The position numbers and the translations under genes were made by a program. A stretch of 64,000 bases of DNA from Aquilaria yunnanensis. Taxonomy: Eukaryota; Streptophyta; Magnoliopsida; Malvales; Thymelaeaceae. Position 1 is the first letter of the stretch. Each line of letters opens with the position of its first letter. This document shows, in pieces, positions 10,711 through 21,690 of the stretch. The notes beneath the pieces are model-generated. The model worked only from the letters and a program-made list of their open reading frames with translations. It did not search any database and was not told the origin of the DNA. The stretch lies in assembly GCA_039654915.1 (NCBI GenBank), contig CM077594.1, forward strand, positions 110,250,893 through 110,314,892, read 5' to 3'.

Positions 10711-11747
10711 CCATGCTTCCCCTGGATTTTCTAAATTTTTCCCTGGCAGACGGTTTACACCATCGCTTTTCCCTGGCGGAGATCAGAACTGCCACCAACG
10801 ATTTTAGCCGCGATTCTCTCATTGGCTTCGGTGTATACAAAGGGCTCATAGATAACGGTTCCTTGCTCGTTGCCGTCAAACGCCTCGTCCCTCATCACGC
10901 ATCAACAAAGCTTCTGGTTTCTGAGTTCCGGACGGAGGTTCAAATCGTTGCCTTCATCGGCTTCTGTGAGGAAGATGGCGACCACATCCTCGTTTATGAG
11001 TACATGTCCGGAGGAGAGTTCGACCGCCATCTTTTCAACCCGGACAAACGTGCGGAGCTCCATTGGAAACGGAGGCTGGAGATCTGCATTGAGGTGGCAC
11101 ATGCCCTTCGCTACCTCCATACCGGCCTCAAGCGTGTCGTAATCCATCGGGACATCAAAACCTCGAACATTTTGATAGACGGCGAGTGGGGTGCTAAGCT
11201 TTCCAGTTTCGCACTGTCCAAGTTAGGCCCCAACACTGTGTCTCAAAAGCCTCTGGTGTTCAAGAAGGGTACAGAGGGCATCGTAGGAACTTTCGGATAC
11301 ATAGCCCCGGAGTATGCCATCGACGGTGAAATGTCGACCAAGTCTCATGTTTTTGCGTTTGGTGCTTGAGGTTTTGGCAGGTAGACGCGTCCATGATTAT
11401 TGTGGAAATAATCTGCAGCTCATTCCTTGGTGTGCCGAGAATGATAAAAAATGAGACTTGGTCTGAGATTGTTGATCCGTTTATGAGAGGGAAGATTCTC
11501 CCCCGAGTGCCTGAGGATTTTCTTGGAGATGGCGGACAGCTGCTTCAGCTTGGCTATGGAATCTGATGAACGACCGATGATTGGTGAAGTGGCGGCGACT
11601 CTGGAGCTTGTATTGGAGCAACAGAGCAAAGCTAATCACAACAGTGAGGCGTCTTACAAGGAAGAACCATTTGAGTTTCCTGCAGATTCCAGTAACCTTG
11701 TTAAGCTGTACCAGTTTATTAGCAACGAGGTTATTTTTGACCTGTAA
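10711..11747 (+). pseudogene. Receptor-like kinase pseudogene (CrRLK1L-like kinase domain)
   Basis: The likely start ATG is at 10711. The read-through is RFSLAEIRTATNDFS, VAVKRL (Lys kept), VYEYMSGG, HRDIKTSNILID (catalytic loop kept) and FGYIAPEYAIDG. Several lesions show loss of function. The glycine loop is shortened to IGFGVYKG. The Mg-binding DFG reads SFA (KLSSFALSK). A frameshift gives a stop at 11367-11369. The C-lobe then continues in other frames: VLAGRRVHDY, then ETWSEIVDPF, then ESDERPMIGEVAATLELVLE, ending at 11745. There is no ectodomain or transmembrane part. The subfamily (FERONIA/CrRLK1L-like cytosolic domain) is a tentative call from motif style. Confidence 0.82.
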
Positions 11748-11770
11748 CAGGTATTTTTTTCTTAAATTTA

Positions 11771-12009
11771 TACTCCCTCCGTCCCGATTTCTTTGATCCA
11801 TTTGACTTTTTGGATTAGTTTGACTTGAAATTTTTTATATTATTGTTTATTAGAAAAAAATTAAAAAATATATATTTATAAACTATAGGTTTTAATTTAT
11901 CATTCACACATAAAAGTTTTTCATTTATTTGCTAAAATGTCTAAAATAAAAAATCATAGATTAATTACTAAAACGTGAATGGTGCAAAGAATTTGGGACA
12001 GAAGGAGTA
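11771..12009. mobile_element. Stowaway-like MITE
   Basis: A 235-bp AT-rich element flanked by TA dinucleotides (11771-11772 and 12008-12009). Its termini are inverted: CTCCCTCCGTCCCGATTTCTTT on the left matches the reverse complement of AAAGAATTTGGGACAGAAGGAG on the right. This terminal sequence is classic for Tc1/mariner-type Stowaway MITEs. It lies just past the end of the kinase pseudogene. Confidence 0.88.
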
Positions 12010-13350
12010 ATAAATAACTAAAAAATTTTTAGACATAAACTTATGATAATAAATAAAATTTTTTCTTTATTTTTATTTTAAGTTGGGCGTTTTTTATATC
12101 ATGTTCTTATCATTCAAGTGATTAGTTATGATCGAAACATAACATATGTATATGCTATGAAATTATGAATATTTTTTTGTGTCACTAAAGAAGAATTCAC
12201 TAAAAAACTTCACTTTCTATCAATTTAAATTTCAATATTTAATATTGATAAAAAAATTATTTAGAAAAATTTCCTTTAAATTTTAGTAGTTATGGACAAA
12301 ATTAATTTATTAAACCATATAACTTTTGAATTAAATAACTCATTCTACAAAACTTAATTAATAAAGATTAAAATAAAAAAATTAGTGAAAAAAATTCAAG
12401 GACTAAGAGATGAAATGGAAAAGCTTTAGGTATTAAAATTTAATAATTGAACATGACTAATGTTTTGCTTTAGAAGATAGTACATAAAAAAATAACAAAA
12501 AAGATTCAAGACCGAAAGGACACATGAAAAAAATATAATTAAGTAGTTATTATTTATTAAGTTTTGGACTAAAATATAACATAGGTCAAATTTAGTGACC
12601 GAAATGGGAAAGAAAATAAATTTAGGGACAAAAAATCATAATTTACTCACAAAATTACAATACAGGCTCCTAGGACATGATTTCCTTTGAAAAAGAGAAT
12701 TGAACTTCAAAAAATGTCTATCATATCTAGCAGAAAAGCCTTTAAAAAAAACAGCACGGTTGATTAACAGTAGGCACTGCTCATGAGCATCATAAAATTC
12801 ATGGCTTTTAGAATATTGTAATAATGGCTCTACAAACACATAATTAAATACCATCGGATCCAGAAAATATTTAGTAGATGCAATTAATGATCGACTTACT
12901 TACAAACGATCACTTCAATAACACTTGTGAATTTTCAAAAAAAATAGTTATACCTAGTTAGGTTTAACTTAAGTTAATTAACTACAAAATGACTTATTTT
13001 TATTCTTATGTTTTTTTTATTTAAAATTAATTTTAATTAAAATTCAATATTATGTAATTGAAATAATTCATTGAAAATATAATTTTTGTAATATTACTAA
13101 ATTTTTATAATTTTTTTTAATTTAAGGTATTAAAAAATAAAAATTCATAAAAATTTAATAATATCATTAAAATTTACTTTCAAATGAATTATTGCATCTA
13201 TATAATATTGACTTTCAATAAAATTGGTTTAAGGTAAAAAATATAAAAATAAAAATAAATTTGCTCTAATGTGAGCCTGATAAGCCTGAAAAATTTTAGA
13301 TTGGTCATTTTAGCTTCGCCTACACACACGCACGCACGCACGCGCTAACC
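12010..13350. other. AT-rich intergenic DNA, no gene seen
   Basis: Very AT-rich sequence with no open frame of family character. It ends in a short CACACG/CACG simple repeat (13322-13343). Confidence 0.6.
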
Positions 13351-14436
13351 AAACAAGTGGGGTAAAATCCAAATTTAATCCTCTAACTTTAAGGGTTGTC
13401 CTAATATGGTCCATTAACTCAAAAAGTGACTATTTAAGTTCCCTAACTTAGCTCATGTGTCCTATTTTTGTCTCTACCATCAGTTCAACCGCTATCTCTG
13501 ATGAAATTTTCTTATGTGGCACTTGCAACTCTTGTTATGGATTCCAAATTGCCAAGTGGATGACTATACTAGAACAACAAGAAATTTTAGGTTAAAATTG
13601 ACACAAATAAATAATTATAGGACTTAAAATGTTAATTTTCCCTAAATGTTCTTCCTCTTCGCGGCTGCTGCGTTCCTCCTCTCTTTAACGCGTTTCTCCT
13701 CTTCACCAAAGTAATCCCAGACCATCACTGACGGGTCAAATCGAAGCTTGAATCCCTAGCCCGTCGACGTGCTCACTGACAATCCCTGGCCTCACCACTC
13801 CCGATCGGCTCAATCCGTCAGCGCTTCCTAATCCTTAATCTACAACCTCCTCTTCATTCGAAGTCTATAAGCTTTGATAGGGAAAACTGATGAGAATGGA
13901 CGCAGCAGTGATTGGAAGTCGGAGAAAGGATGCTAGAGGCCCGACAAGGTGGAGAGACGGGAGGGAGAAAGCCGGACATGAGGAGAGGAAGGCTACCGGC
14001 GTGGAGAAGGGTTATCAGCGTAAAAAAGGACAACAGGGGCTTTGTAGACGGAGTGATGGTAGTGGCGAAAACGGAGAGATAGTGAGATGTGGCAATCATA
14101 GACGGCGGCGCTTACGACGGTGAGAGCTGAGGAAGACGCAAAAATTAGGGTTAACAACTTTTAAAGTCCCTAAATTATTTGTGTGTCAATTCAAGCTTGA
14201 GATTCATTATTCTTACAGTATCATCACTTATTGCTATAAAAGAGGATGCCACATGCAGTTTAAATGTCACTTAGGCAATTTTCGTCTAAAATAACGTCTA
14301 AACTAACAACAAAGACCAAAATATGACACGTGAGTTGAGTTAGGGGATTTTAATAGTCACTTTTGGAGTTAAGGGATCACATTAAAATAACTCTTAAAGT
14401 TAGGGGACTAAATTTGAATTTTACCCCAAACAAGTG
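13351..14436. mobile_element. Non-autonomous MULE-type TIR element
   Basis: The element (13360-14427, about 1.07 kb) has terminal inverted repeats of about 130 bp. GGGGTAAAATCCAAATTTA at the left pairs with TAAATTTGAATTTTACCCC at the right, and the similarity continues inward through the 'cctaactttaagg' blocks. The flanking direct repeat AAACAAGTG lies at 13351-13359 and 14428-14436; the last G is ambiguous, so the duplication is 8-9 bp. Long TIRs and a 9-bp duplication indicate Mutator-like elements. The interior is GC-richer (13640-14120), with a short Arg/Gly-rich frame that I do not consider a gene. Confidence 0.85.
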
Positions 14437-14505
14437 TCTAGTGGATTGTCCAGCATGCTTGGCTGATGTCGCGGAGTTGCGGGTTCAAAACCTGCTGAAG
14501 ACAAA
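14432..14505 (+). mobile_element. tRNA-like SINE head (tentative)
   Basis: The sequence GCGGGTTCAAAACCTGC at about 14478-14494 folds as a tRNA T-arm (5-bp stem, 7-nt loop) and matches the polymerase III B box. A TCTAGTGG motif about 40 bases upstream could serve as the A box. A long T-rich, low-complexity stretch follows (14510-15340), with repeated 'gttcctatatgttctttt' phrases. It is degenerate, and I see no acceptor stem or anticodon loop of a real tRNA gene. Confidence 0.4.
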
Positions 14506-15351
14506 CCTTACAACTTCATTTTTTCTGTGTTTTCTTCCAGTTTTTCCCTTTCTAAAATTTTTTTTCGCCTTTTTTTTCAATTTTCCTTGCACCTTCTTGT
14601 TTTTTTTTAAAAAATTTACAAATTTTTAAATTTTATTTTCATTTTCTTGTATTTAACTATTTTTCTTTATTTTTTGTATTATTTCTAGTTTTATTATTGA
14701 TTGTACATTTATAAATATATTTTTTTTTTCAGTTCCTATATGTTTTTCTGTTTCTATTCCTTTTCAATTCGTGTATCTTATTTTATAAATTACGGTTTGT
14801 TCTTTCTTAAATATGTTCTTTTTCAATTACTCTATATTCTTTTATTTATGTCCTTTTTCAATTCCTTTTTATTCTTTTATGTATTGTTGTTTGTTCTTTT
14901 TTTCATTTCTGTATGCTTTTTTTGTTTATGTTCTTTTTAAGTTTCTATATGTTCTTTTATGTATTATTGTTTATTCTTTTATAAAGTTATTCTTTTTCAG
15001 TTCCTATATGTTTTTTTATGGTAAGTTCCTATATGTTTGTTTATGTTCTTTTACTGTTCCTATATATTCTTTTATAAATTTTTGTTTTCTTTTTTGGTTA
15101 CCATATGTTCTTCTTGATTTCTAGTATGTTCACATATTTTCCTTGTCCTATAGCAAATAGTATATGTTCTTTTCTTTTTGCTTATTTTGAGTTCCTATAT
15201 GTTCTTTTTTCAGTTGTTGTTTGTTCTTTTTCAACTACTATATATTCTGCTTGATATCTAGTTTGTTCTCCTACTTCATTATTTTGTAAGCAAAGTAATG
15301 TTTTTCCTTTCTATTCTTTTTTAGTTCTTTTTAGTTCTTTTGTTATTGTTG

Positions 15352-16920
15352 TGTTGGATTTGTTCCACTCATGACTTATATTTATTTAATTTTGATGATA
15401 ATAAAACATATTTATTTTATATGTTTCAAGGCTTTATTTAACGATTTATACTTTAGTCACTCATTCATAAAGTCTTGATCTTTGATAGAAAAATTGTTTT
15501 CTCAAGTATATATCAAATATTTTTGGTGATTCAAGCATTACTTGTGAATGAAGAAATCTCCTTGACAAAAAATTTGTTGAAGTTTTGAAGTCTGGAAGCA
15601 AGAAAATCCTAGAGCTACAGTTTCAACAAGGTGAAAATATTTCAACAGGGGGTGAAAATGTTTCAACGTGTTGAAACTGGAGCCAGTTTTTTAACCCGAT
15701 AGCATTTTACTTCTGGACAAGAAAATCATTCGACTGAAAATCTTTCAACGTGTTGAAACTGGAGTCAGTTTTCGAATCCGAGAGCATTTTACTTCTGGAC
15801 AATAAAATTATTCGAGTGAAAATCTTTCAACGTGTTGAAACTGAAGCAATTTTTTGAATTTGAGAACATTTTCATTCTGGACAAAAATTTCATTCGAATG
15901 AAAACTTTTCAACCAGGTGAAACATGGACTCCAATCCTACGCGTGAATTCCCGGTTCAAAAAATCTTTGTAAATTCATTATAAATTCATGCCATATCAAA
16001 TTTCTATGTGTGTTAAGCGCTGACAACTCATTAATTACCAATATAGCCATTAGAGGTCAAACCTTGAATTTCATTATAAGACTGAATTTTCAACCGAGTG
16101 AAAGTATTTCACTCGGGTAAAACTGGGCGACAGAAGCAATTCTCTGTCAAAATTGACAGCAACATTCACCTGATTTCAAGGGGACTTTTCTTATCATTCC
16201 AACGGTCCTCAACGTCTTTTTTGCATCCATTGGAGTATAAAAACATCAAGAATCACCAATGAAAAATCTCTTGGCAACGAAGAAAAAGAATCCATCATCA
16301 AGAGCTCAAACTTGATATTTGCCAAGAACTTGCACTTTCATTTGCTTATTTAGCCTTGAAAGGTCTCATTGTTCTTACTACCTTGTAACCATGAAATTAT
16401 TGAGTTTATTTAAAGTGATTTAGTGATTTCCTTGTAATGGAAAGAGAGTGAGAAAGATTTCTAGTTAGCTTTTGGCAAAACTAGTAAGATGTTGAGGTAG
16501 AAGGAACTACTAAATGGTTGTGTGCCATTGTATGCAATTGTTTATTCTTGTGTTTCATAATGGAAAAGAAAACTCTCAAGTGATGAACTTGAGGATAAGA
16601 GAATAGTAGGCTCTCAAAAGAAGAGACCGAACCTCTATAAAAATTTTCTTGTGCAAGCTTCTCTCTCTCTTTCCATACTTGATCTTTGGTTGGTGTTTTA
16701 TACTACATATCTTGGTTGAACTTGTTTGTTTTTAAAAATACTTTAAAGGTAGTTTTCAAAGCAAAGTTTAGGTGGATTGTAGTAGTCATTTTCTGGTTAG
16801 ATTAGGGTTAATTATTGTTCCTTAAATTACATTTTGAGTTTGAGGGTTTAAGAACTCATTTTTTGTTTGCTTTGGAATTCAATTAATTCACCCCTCCTCT
16901 TAGTTGCACTTGGGACAACA
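15352..16920 (+). mobile_element. Solo LTR, about 1.57 kb
   Basis: It begins TGTTGGATTTGTTCC and ends CTTGGGACAACA, giving the short terminal inverted repeat TGTTG/CAACA. TATTGTT precedes it and TATTGTTTG follows it, consistent with a ~5-bp target duplication with a small slip at the left border. A TATA box (TATAAAAA) lies at 16236. The text before the right end (AATTCACCCCTCCTCTTAG) is typical of plant LTR 3' ends. No second LTR or internal coding region is found, so it is a solo LTR. It sits inside the T-rich 'ttcctatatgtt' tract, which resumes at 16921. An 82-bp tandem array lies inside. Confidence 0.7.
15661..15930. repeat. 82-bp tandem array within the solo LTR
   Basis: TTTCAACGTGTTGAAACTG begins at 15661, 15743 and 15825, and a diverged start (TTTCAACCAGGTGAAAC) lies at 15907. 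The period is exactly 82 bp over more than three units. Each unit contains the near-palindrome TTTCAACGTGTTGAAA and the phrase CATTTTACTTCTGGACAA. Confidence 0.88.
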
Positions 16921-17264
16921 TATTGTTTGTTCTTTTTTTACTTCCTATATGTTGTTTTATTCTCTAATGTTTGTTACTTTTCTTGAATGATATTTTCTTT
17001 GCACTTAATTAACATAAAAAATGAAATTAGAAAAATAAAAAATGAGAAAACTTACAAAAATAAAGAAGAAAAAGAAAAAAAAACAAAAGCTAAAAGTGTA
17101 CAAAAAATGAATTAAAGAATAAAACATGAAATAGAAAAAAAGTAAAAAAAACATACAAAAAATGAAGTAAAAAAAGGAAAAAGATAAAAAATGAAAAAGG
17201 AGGATCAGGGATTCATATGCATGAACTCTTGCAAGAACCCCAAACTTCAAATCAACTCACTTAA

Positions 17265-17579
17265 AAAGCCTTATTGTCTAAGAAACATAATGGAAAAAAA
17301 AAAACAAAAAGAAGTTCAGAAACAAAAAAACCAAAAAAGGAAAAGACGTAAAAAACCTCAAATAAAAAGAAAAAAAATAAAAATAATAAGAAAAAGCAAA
17401 GAAAAGAATATGGAACGAATAAAAAAATAAATATTCAAGTATGGAAAAATAAAAATGGAATGATACAAACAAACAAAACAAAACAAATAAGCGAATTCAT
17501 CTGGGGAGAAAAAAACAAAGTAGCAAAATAAACGAGCTGGGAAAAACAGCAACCTCGCAGAGACTCAAACCCCTACCAT
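17265..17579 (-). repeat. A-rich SINE-like repeat, 5' part (split by a hAT element)
   Basis: From AAAGCCTTATTGTCTAAG the sequence matches 26965-27187 closely: an A-rich tract and then CAGCAACCTC..AGACT. It resumes after the inserted hAT element at 20632-20960, matching 27194-27475. On the minus strand the joined sequence has a tRNA-like B box (GGGTTTGAGTCTC), so a tRNA-derived SINE is plausible. Confidence 0.6.
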
Positions 17580-20500
17580 TAGAGGTGAGCATTCGGTTAT
17601 TTCGGTTTAAACCGAACCGAAATAATCGATTTTATTCAGTTTCGGTTTTAGATAGTAACAAACCGAAATAACCGAATTGATGGGGAAACCGAATTGGAAC
17701 CGAACCAAAATAATTCGGTTCGGTTCGGTTCCAACCGAATTAACCGAAAAAACTTGTTGTTCATGCAACATGGATACAATTTGGAAAAAAAAATGTTTCA
17801 AGTAGACAACTAGACAACTAGACAACAAATACATAGTACTGATAAAATCCTGATTCATAAATTCAAGTCAGGGAACATTCTGCTGTGCAACTGATAAAAT
17901 CCTAAATTCAAGTAGACAACTAGACAACAAATACATAGTACTTAACAGTAAACATCCGATTTCTAATATAACACTGCTAACATATAACAACTAATCATTG
18001 GCTGGAAGTCAATGTTCAAAGTGAGCCAGCCAAGAAACTGAAAGTCTAAAACCAGCTGCTACTAAATGCTGGAGTCGCACCTGATGATGATGAATTGATG
18101 ATGATGAGCCTGAGGAACCCTCTTTCCTCCTTGAACCTGCCATACCCATTTCCAACTTAGTCCTACTCCCAGAAACCTAAATATATATATTTAATCATTG
18201 AATAAACTTAGAAAAACTGATCAGGAAAACTAATTAAGAAGAAGATAAGGCAAATAAGCAATCCTGAAAACTTTCTCGTCACAAACAAGTTGGTGACTAT
18301 ACTCAACTTGTGGCTGCTGCTTAACTCAGTTTTGACATTTGTGAGTGAGAAAGAATAAATAGCAAGATAAACAACAGTGTCATTGCCTAATTCAATTAAA
18401 CATAAGCAATTAGGCATGAAATCTTTTCATTTTCTCATTAATGTATCAGTTGCCTTCCTTTTCCTACAATTACAATTTCTAAACTCATGTTCTTATCACG
18501 AGCCTAACATCAATCTCAATATCATAAGCTTCGTCATTATTTCCCTGATCCATCCTTTCAACTGTCCCTTCTATTCTATTCTGAGAAACAAAAGAAAAGA
18601 AATAGTCACTCACTTAAAATATTCTTGTCATAAAATATAAGAAATGGAGCAGAAACGATAGAGTGATGAGAGTTGTAGAACTATAACATGAATAACTTTT
18701 TTCTGCTAATTTGAGTACAAATTAGGTATTTAACTACATAAACAAAGGCAACAAATAACAGTGAATTTGATCAACTTTTCCTATCATTGCCCCTAATTTA
18801 CCCTTAACACCCACCAATAATTTAAGTACAACCAACCAGAGAGTCACTCACCCAACTCTTTTTTTTTCCTTTTGGCTGGAGAGTCACTCACCCAATCACT
18901 CTCAATATGTCTTAACACTTCCAGATCAAGAAAAAAAATAATGAAAAACGTAAGTGGCTCAAGATAGCAGCTATCTTTGTTTTTTCCAGGATGAAGAATA
19001 TGAAAGTAGGGAGCGACACTTAGAAATTGTTTCATTTGTCGGCATCTAATCTTGTTAAACTATGATAAAGTCTGTACTTGCTTTTAAACATTTCTTTGAG
19101 ATTATCACTTAGTATACCTCTTTCCCAGAAGTGAGAGATTGCAGAATCAATTTAGAGATACCCAGTAAAGCAACAAAATTTAAGCTGGCACTTAATCAAT
19201 ACTATGATGATATACATCAGAGACAACTTCAGCAATTCCTGTTGAAATCTACCGGAGCATGAAGACTAGGAAACCAAAAATATAGCACGAGCCTAACATC
19301 AGACTATAAATATCATTTTCTTTCTTTTTCCATCCCAATTTTTTTTTCTTCTTTTATTTTTTCAGAACAAAACTGTGGACTGGAGGGGAGTGACTAATAA
19401 GTGATCCCCCACTAAAACTTGTGCAAACTGTCGCCAATCATTACCTAAAAAAAGAAAAAGGCACTCAATTGTCAAGCCATGGCATCATTGGCATAGCATG
19501 CACAGATCCGACCGATTATTTGAAAATTTGAAACGAATTCCCCATGAGAATAATGTACGTTCTACTTCTGATTTTTAAGATCATATCCATTTTGTATTTT
19601 AACATCCATAGCCTGTATGTACATGACAATGGCATAAGCAAGAATATACAGTAATCAACATATCTCCAGTAAGCAACAAGTATATTAGCAACCTAATATT
19701 TCATGGCATCTGACCTCAAAAAACTTGTCCACATAATTTGTGGACCTGATGATAGGAATATTGATTATTTAGAGTTATAAATTGAAAAAAAAAACAAGTT
19801 TAGTAATGAGGTAATACCTACTTTAAAAGTTCTGAGAGAGAAAACTTACACAACCAAGTTCTAAACATTGACAATTGATGAGACTCAGTGTGCAAATATT
19901 AACCGAACTCACAAAAAAAATGAAAATAAAATAAAAATAAAAAATGTAAGCTAAATTTTACTTGACGCCGCGAAGACCGAACAGCCGGACGAGCAAAGCA
20001 GCAGAGCTGAGGCCGACACTAGCGAGCGGGGGTTGGGAGCTGCCTGGGGCCTGGGGCGAGTAAGCAGCGGCAGTAGCCGGTAGCGCAAAGGGAAGGGAAA
20101 GGAATCACCGATTCAGTGATTGACTGATTGCCGGCGTGGAGTGGGAGAGTGGAGACGAGCGAGCTGCGTGCGACCGAGAGTCCGAGAGTCGACGGCGAGA
20201 CGATCAGAATCAGATGAGCGCTGCGGCTCAAGCTCAACTCGCAAAAGCCAAGGGCAGAACTGCAAAAGGGCTGGTGCCTAGTGGTGAGTGAATCCCGTGA
20301 TCGACGATCAATGACATTTGAAGGGGTAAAGGGCCAAAGGCCCAAAGAGGATGAGTAACCAGGTAGGGCCGTAAGGGTAGCTGGCCTGGGTAAGGTTTTA
20401 TGGCCCAACATCAAACAGGAAACGAAAAATGGGCTAAAGCCCAAAATATTTAATTTGGTTATTTCGGTTACCGAAATAACCGATTTATAAAACCGAAACT

Positions 20501-20631
20501 GAAATTGCCTCTATTCGGTTTCCACCGAAACCGAACCGAAATACCAAAATAACCGAACCAAATTTTTAAAATTTTTTGATTTTTTAGTTTTTTCGATTTG
20601 ACCTGAATAGTAATCACCCCCTACCTACTAT
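17572..20631. mobile_element. hAT-type element, about 3.04 kb, no transposase recognised
   Basis: The element spans 17580-20623. The termini are TAGAGGTGAGCATTCGG and the complement of TAATCACCCCCTA, both followed inward by blocks built from TTCGGTT/AACCGAA. The 8-bp flanks are CCTACCAT (17572-17579) and CCTACTAT (20624-20631), one mismatch apart. The paralogous locus at 27187 lacks the insertion and shows one copy of this 8-mer, which proves the boundaries. No hAT dimerisation or BED motif is convincing. A GC-rich stretch (19970-20350) and a Ser-rich short frame on the minus strand near 18050-18180 remain unexplained. They may be 5' transposon sequence or captured DNA. Confidence 0.82.
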
Positions 20632-21690
20632 CCAAGTGAACTAGTGTATCTTTAACCAATTGTTCTACCAACTACTTCTACCATAGTTGCGGACATGATT
20701 TATAAAACCTGTTGTGTATCTCGACACATACATGATACATGCACCAAACGCACACAAAATTGTTCCTTTTTCAAAAAAAAATAAAAAGGAAAGAAAAATA
20801 ATATTTTCAATGACTCGAGTGAACAATGAGGTAAATGCAAGTACACAACATTAAGAGTCTAAGAGAGACGTTATCTAGATAATATCCCAGTAAATTTATT
20901 ACTTTGGCCAATTTATTATTGTCTGATATCTATATATCTTCTTTTGGATATTGTCGTTTGCTCACGAGTAAATTATATGAATGGTCCCTAATCTTTATCA
21001 ATTACTTTGTTTTGATCCTTAACGTATTGAATGTTTTATTTTGGTCCTAGACTTATTAAAAATATTTTGTTTTAGTTCTAAATTTATTTAAAAACATTTC
21101 ATTTTGATCCCTATTAAATGAAATATGTTAACTCAACATATTCGTCTGATAACAACTTTCTATATCATAATTTAAATTATTTACTAACTATTTTACAATA
21201 AATTTTCTATTTCATTTTTGTTTTCATTGCTAGGTTTGAGCTTATCGACTAACCTACTATTTTTGCAAAGTTTAGGAGCCTAAATTTATTAAGTATTGAA
21301 TTGTGAACCAACTAATATAAATTTGACAAGTTTAGGGGCCATTTGTATAGTTAGACAAGTCAAGGTAGTGAAATTCGGGGCTTTAATTCTAGATGTCATA
21401 GTGGAAAATTTGGATTAAGATGTCATTTTCCATCATCGAAGCAAATACCTATCATGCATCCAGTTCCAGCTATACTGGGACCAACAACCACGCATTTCTT
21501 TTTCTTAACAATTACGCTTCAATTGAATTAATGTACCCAGAAAGATTTGGAAGTCCACCGCCGAGTACTTTCTTCGCCACTAAAGTTCTCCCTCTCCCTC
21601 CACCTTACCCCCTCTTTTTGGTCTTCTCTTTCCTGTTCCTTTTTTAACAAATCGTGAGCTCAATCACAAACTCAAGTCCTTCAAATCGAG
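20632..21690 (+). promoter_or_regulatory. Upstream region of COBRA-like copy 1
   Basis: It starts with the second half of the SINE-like repeat (to about 20960). A truncated relative of the TIR element at 27531 follows (20967-21215). Then comes the COBL-proximal promoter (21220-21690), shared with 30670-31000 plus 31618-31765 upstream of copy 2. The proximal part contains the conserved text GTTCTCCCTCTCCCTCCACC about 100 bp before the start codon, a likely 5' UTR pyrimidine-rich tract. Confidence 0.55.

Noticed and set aside
13890..14123. Arg/Gly-rich frame inside the MULE-type element
   Set aside because: Short, no transposase similarity, and the GC-rich interior alone explains the open frame.
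14701..15124. Phe-rich plus-strand frames (79 and 103 codons)
   Set aside because: They arise from T-rich low-complexity DNA full of 'ttctttt' repeats and do not represent proteins.
15661..15930. Regularly spaced repeats, considered as a CRISPR-like array
   Set aside because: Whole 82-bp units are repeated without unique spacers, inside a plant LTR. It is an ordinary tandem repeat.
17005..17552. Lys- or Phe-rich frames on both strands
   Set aside because: They are products of an A-rich repeat tail; the same text at 26965-27130 has different frames.
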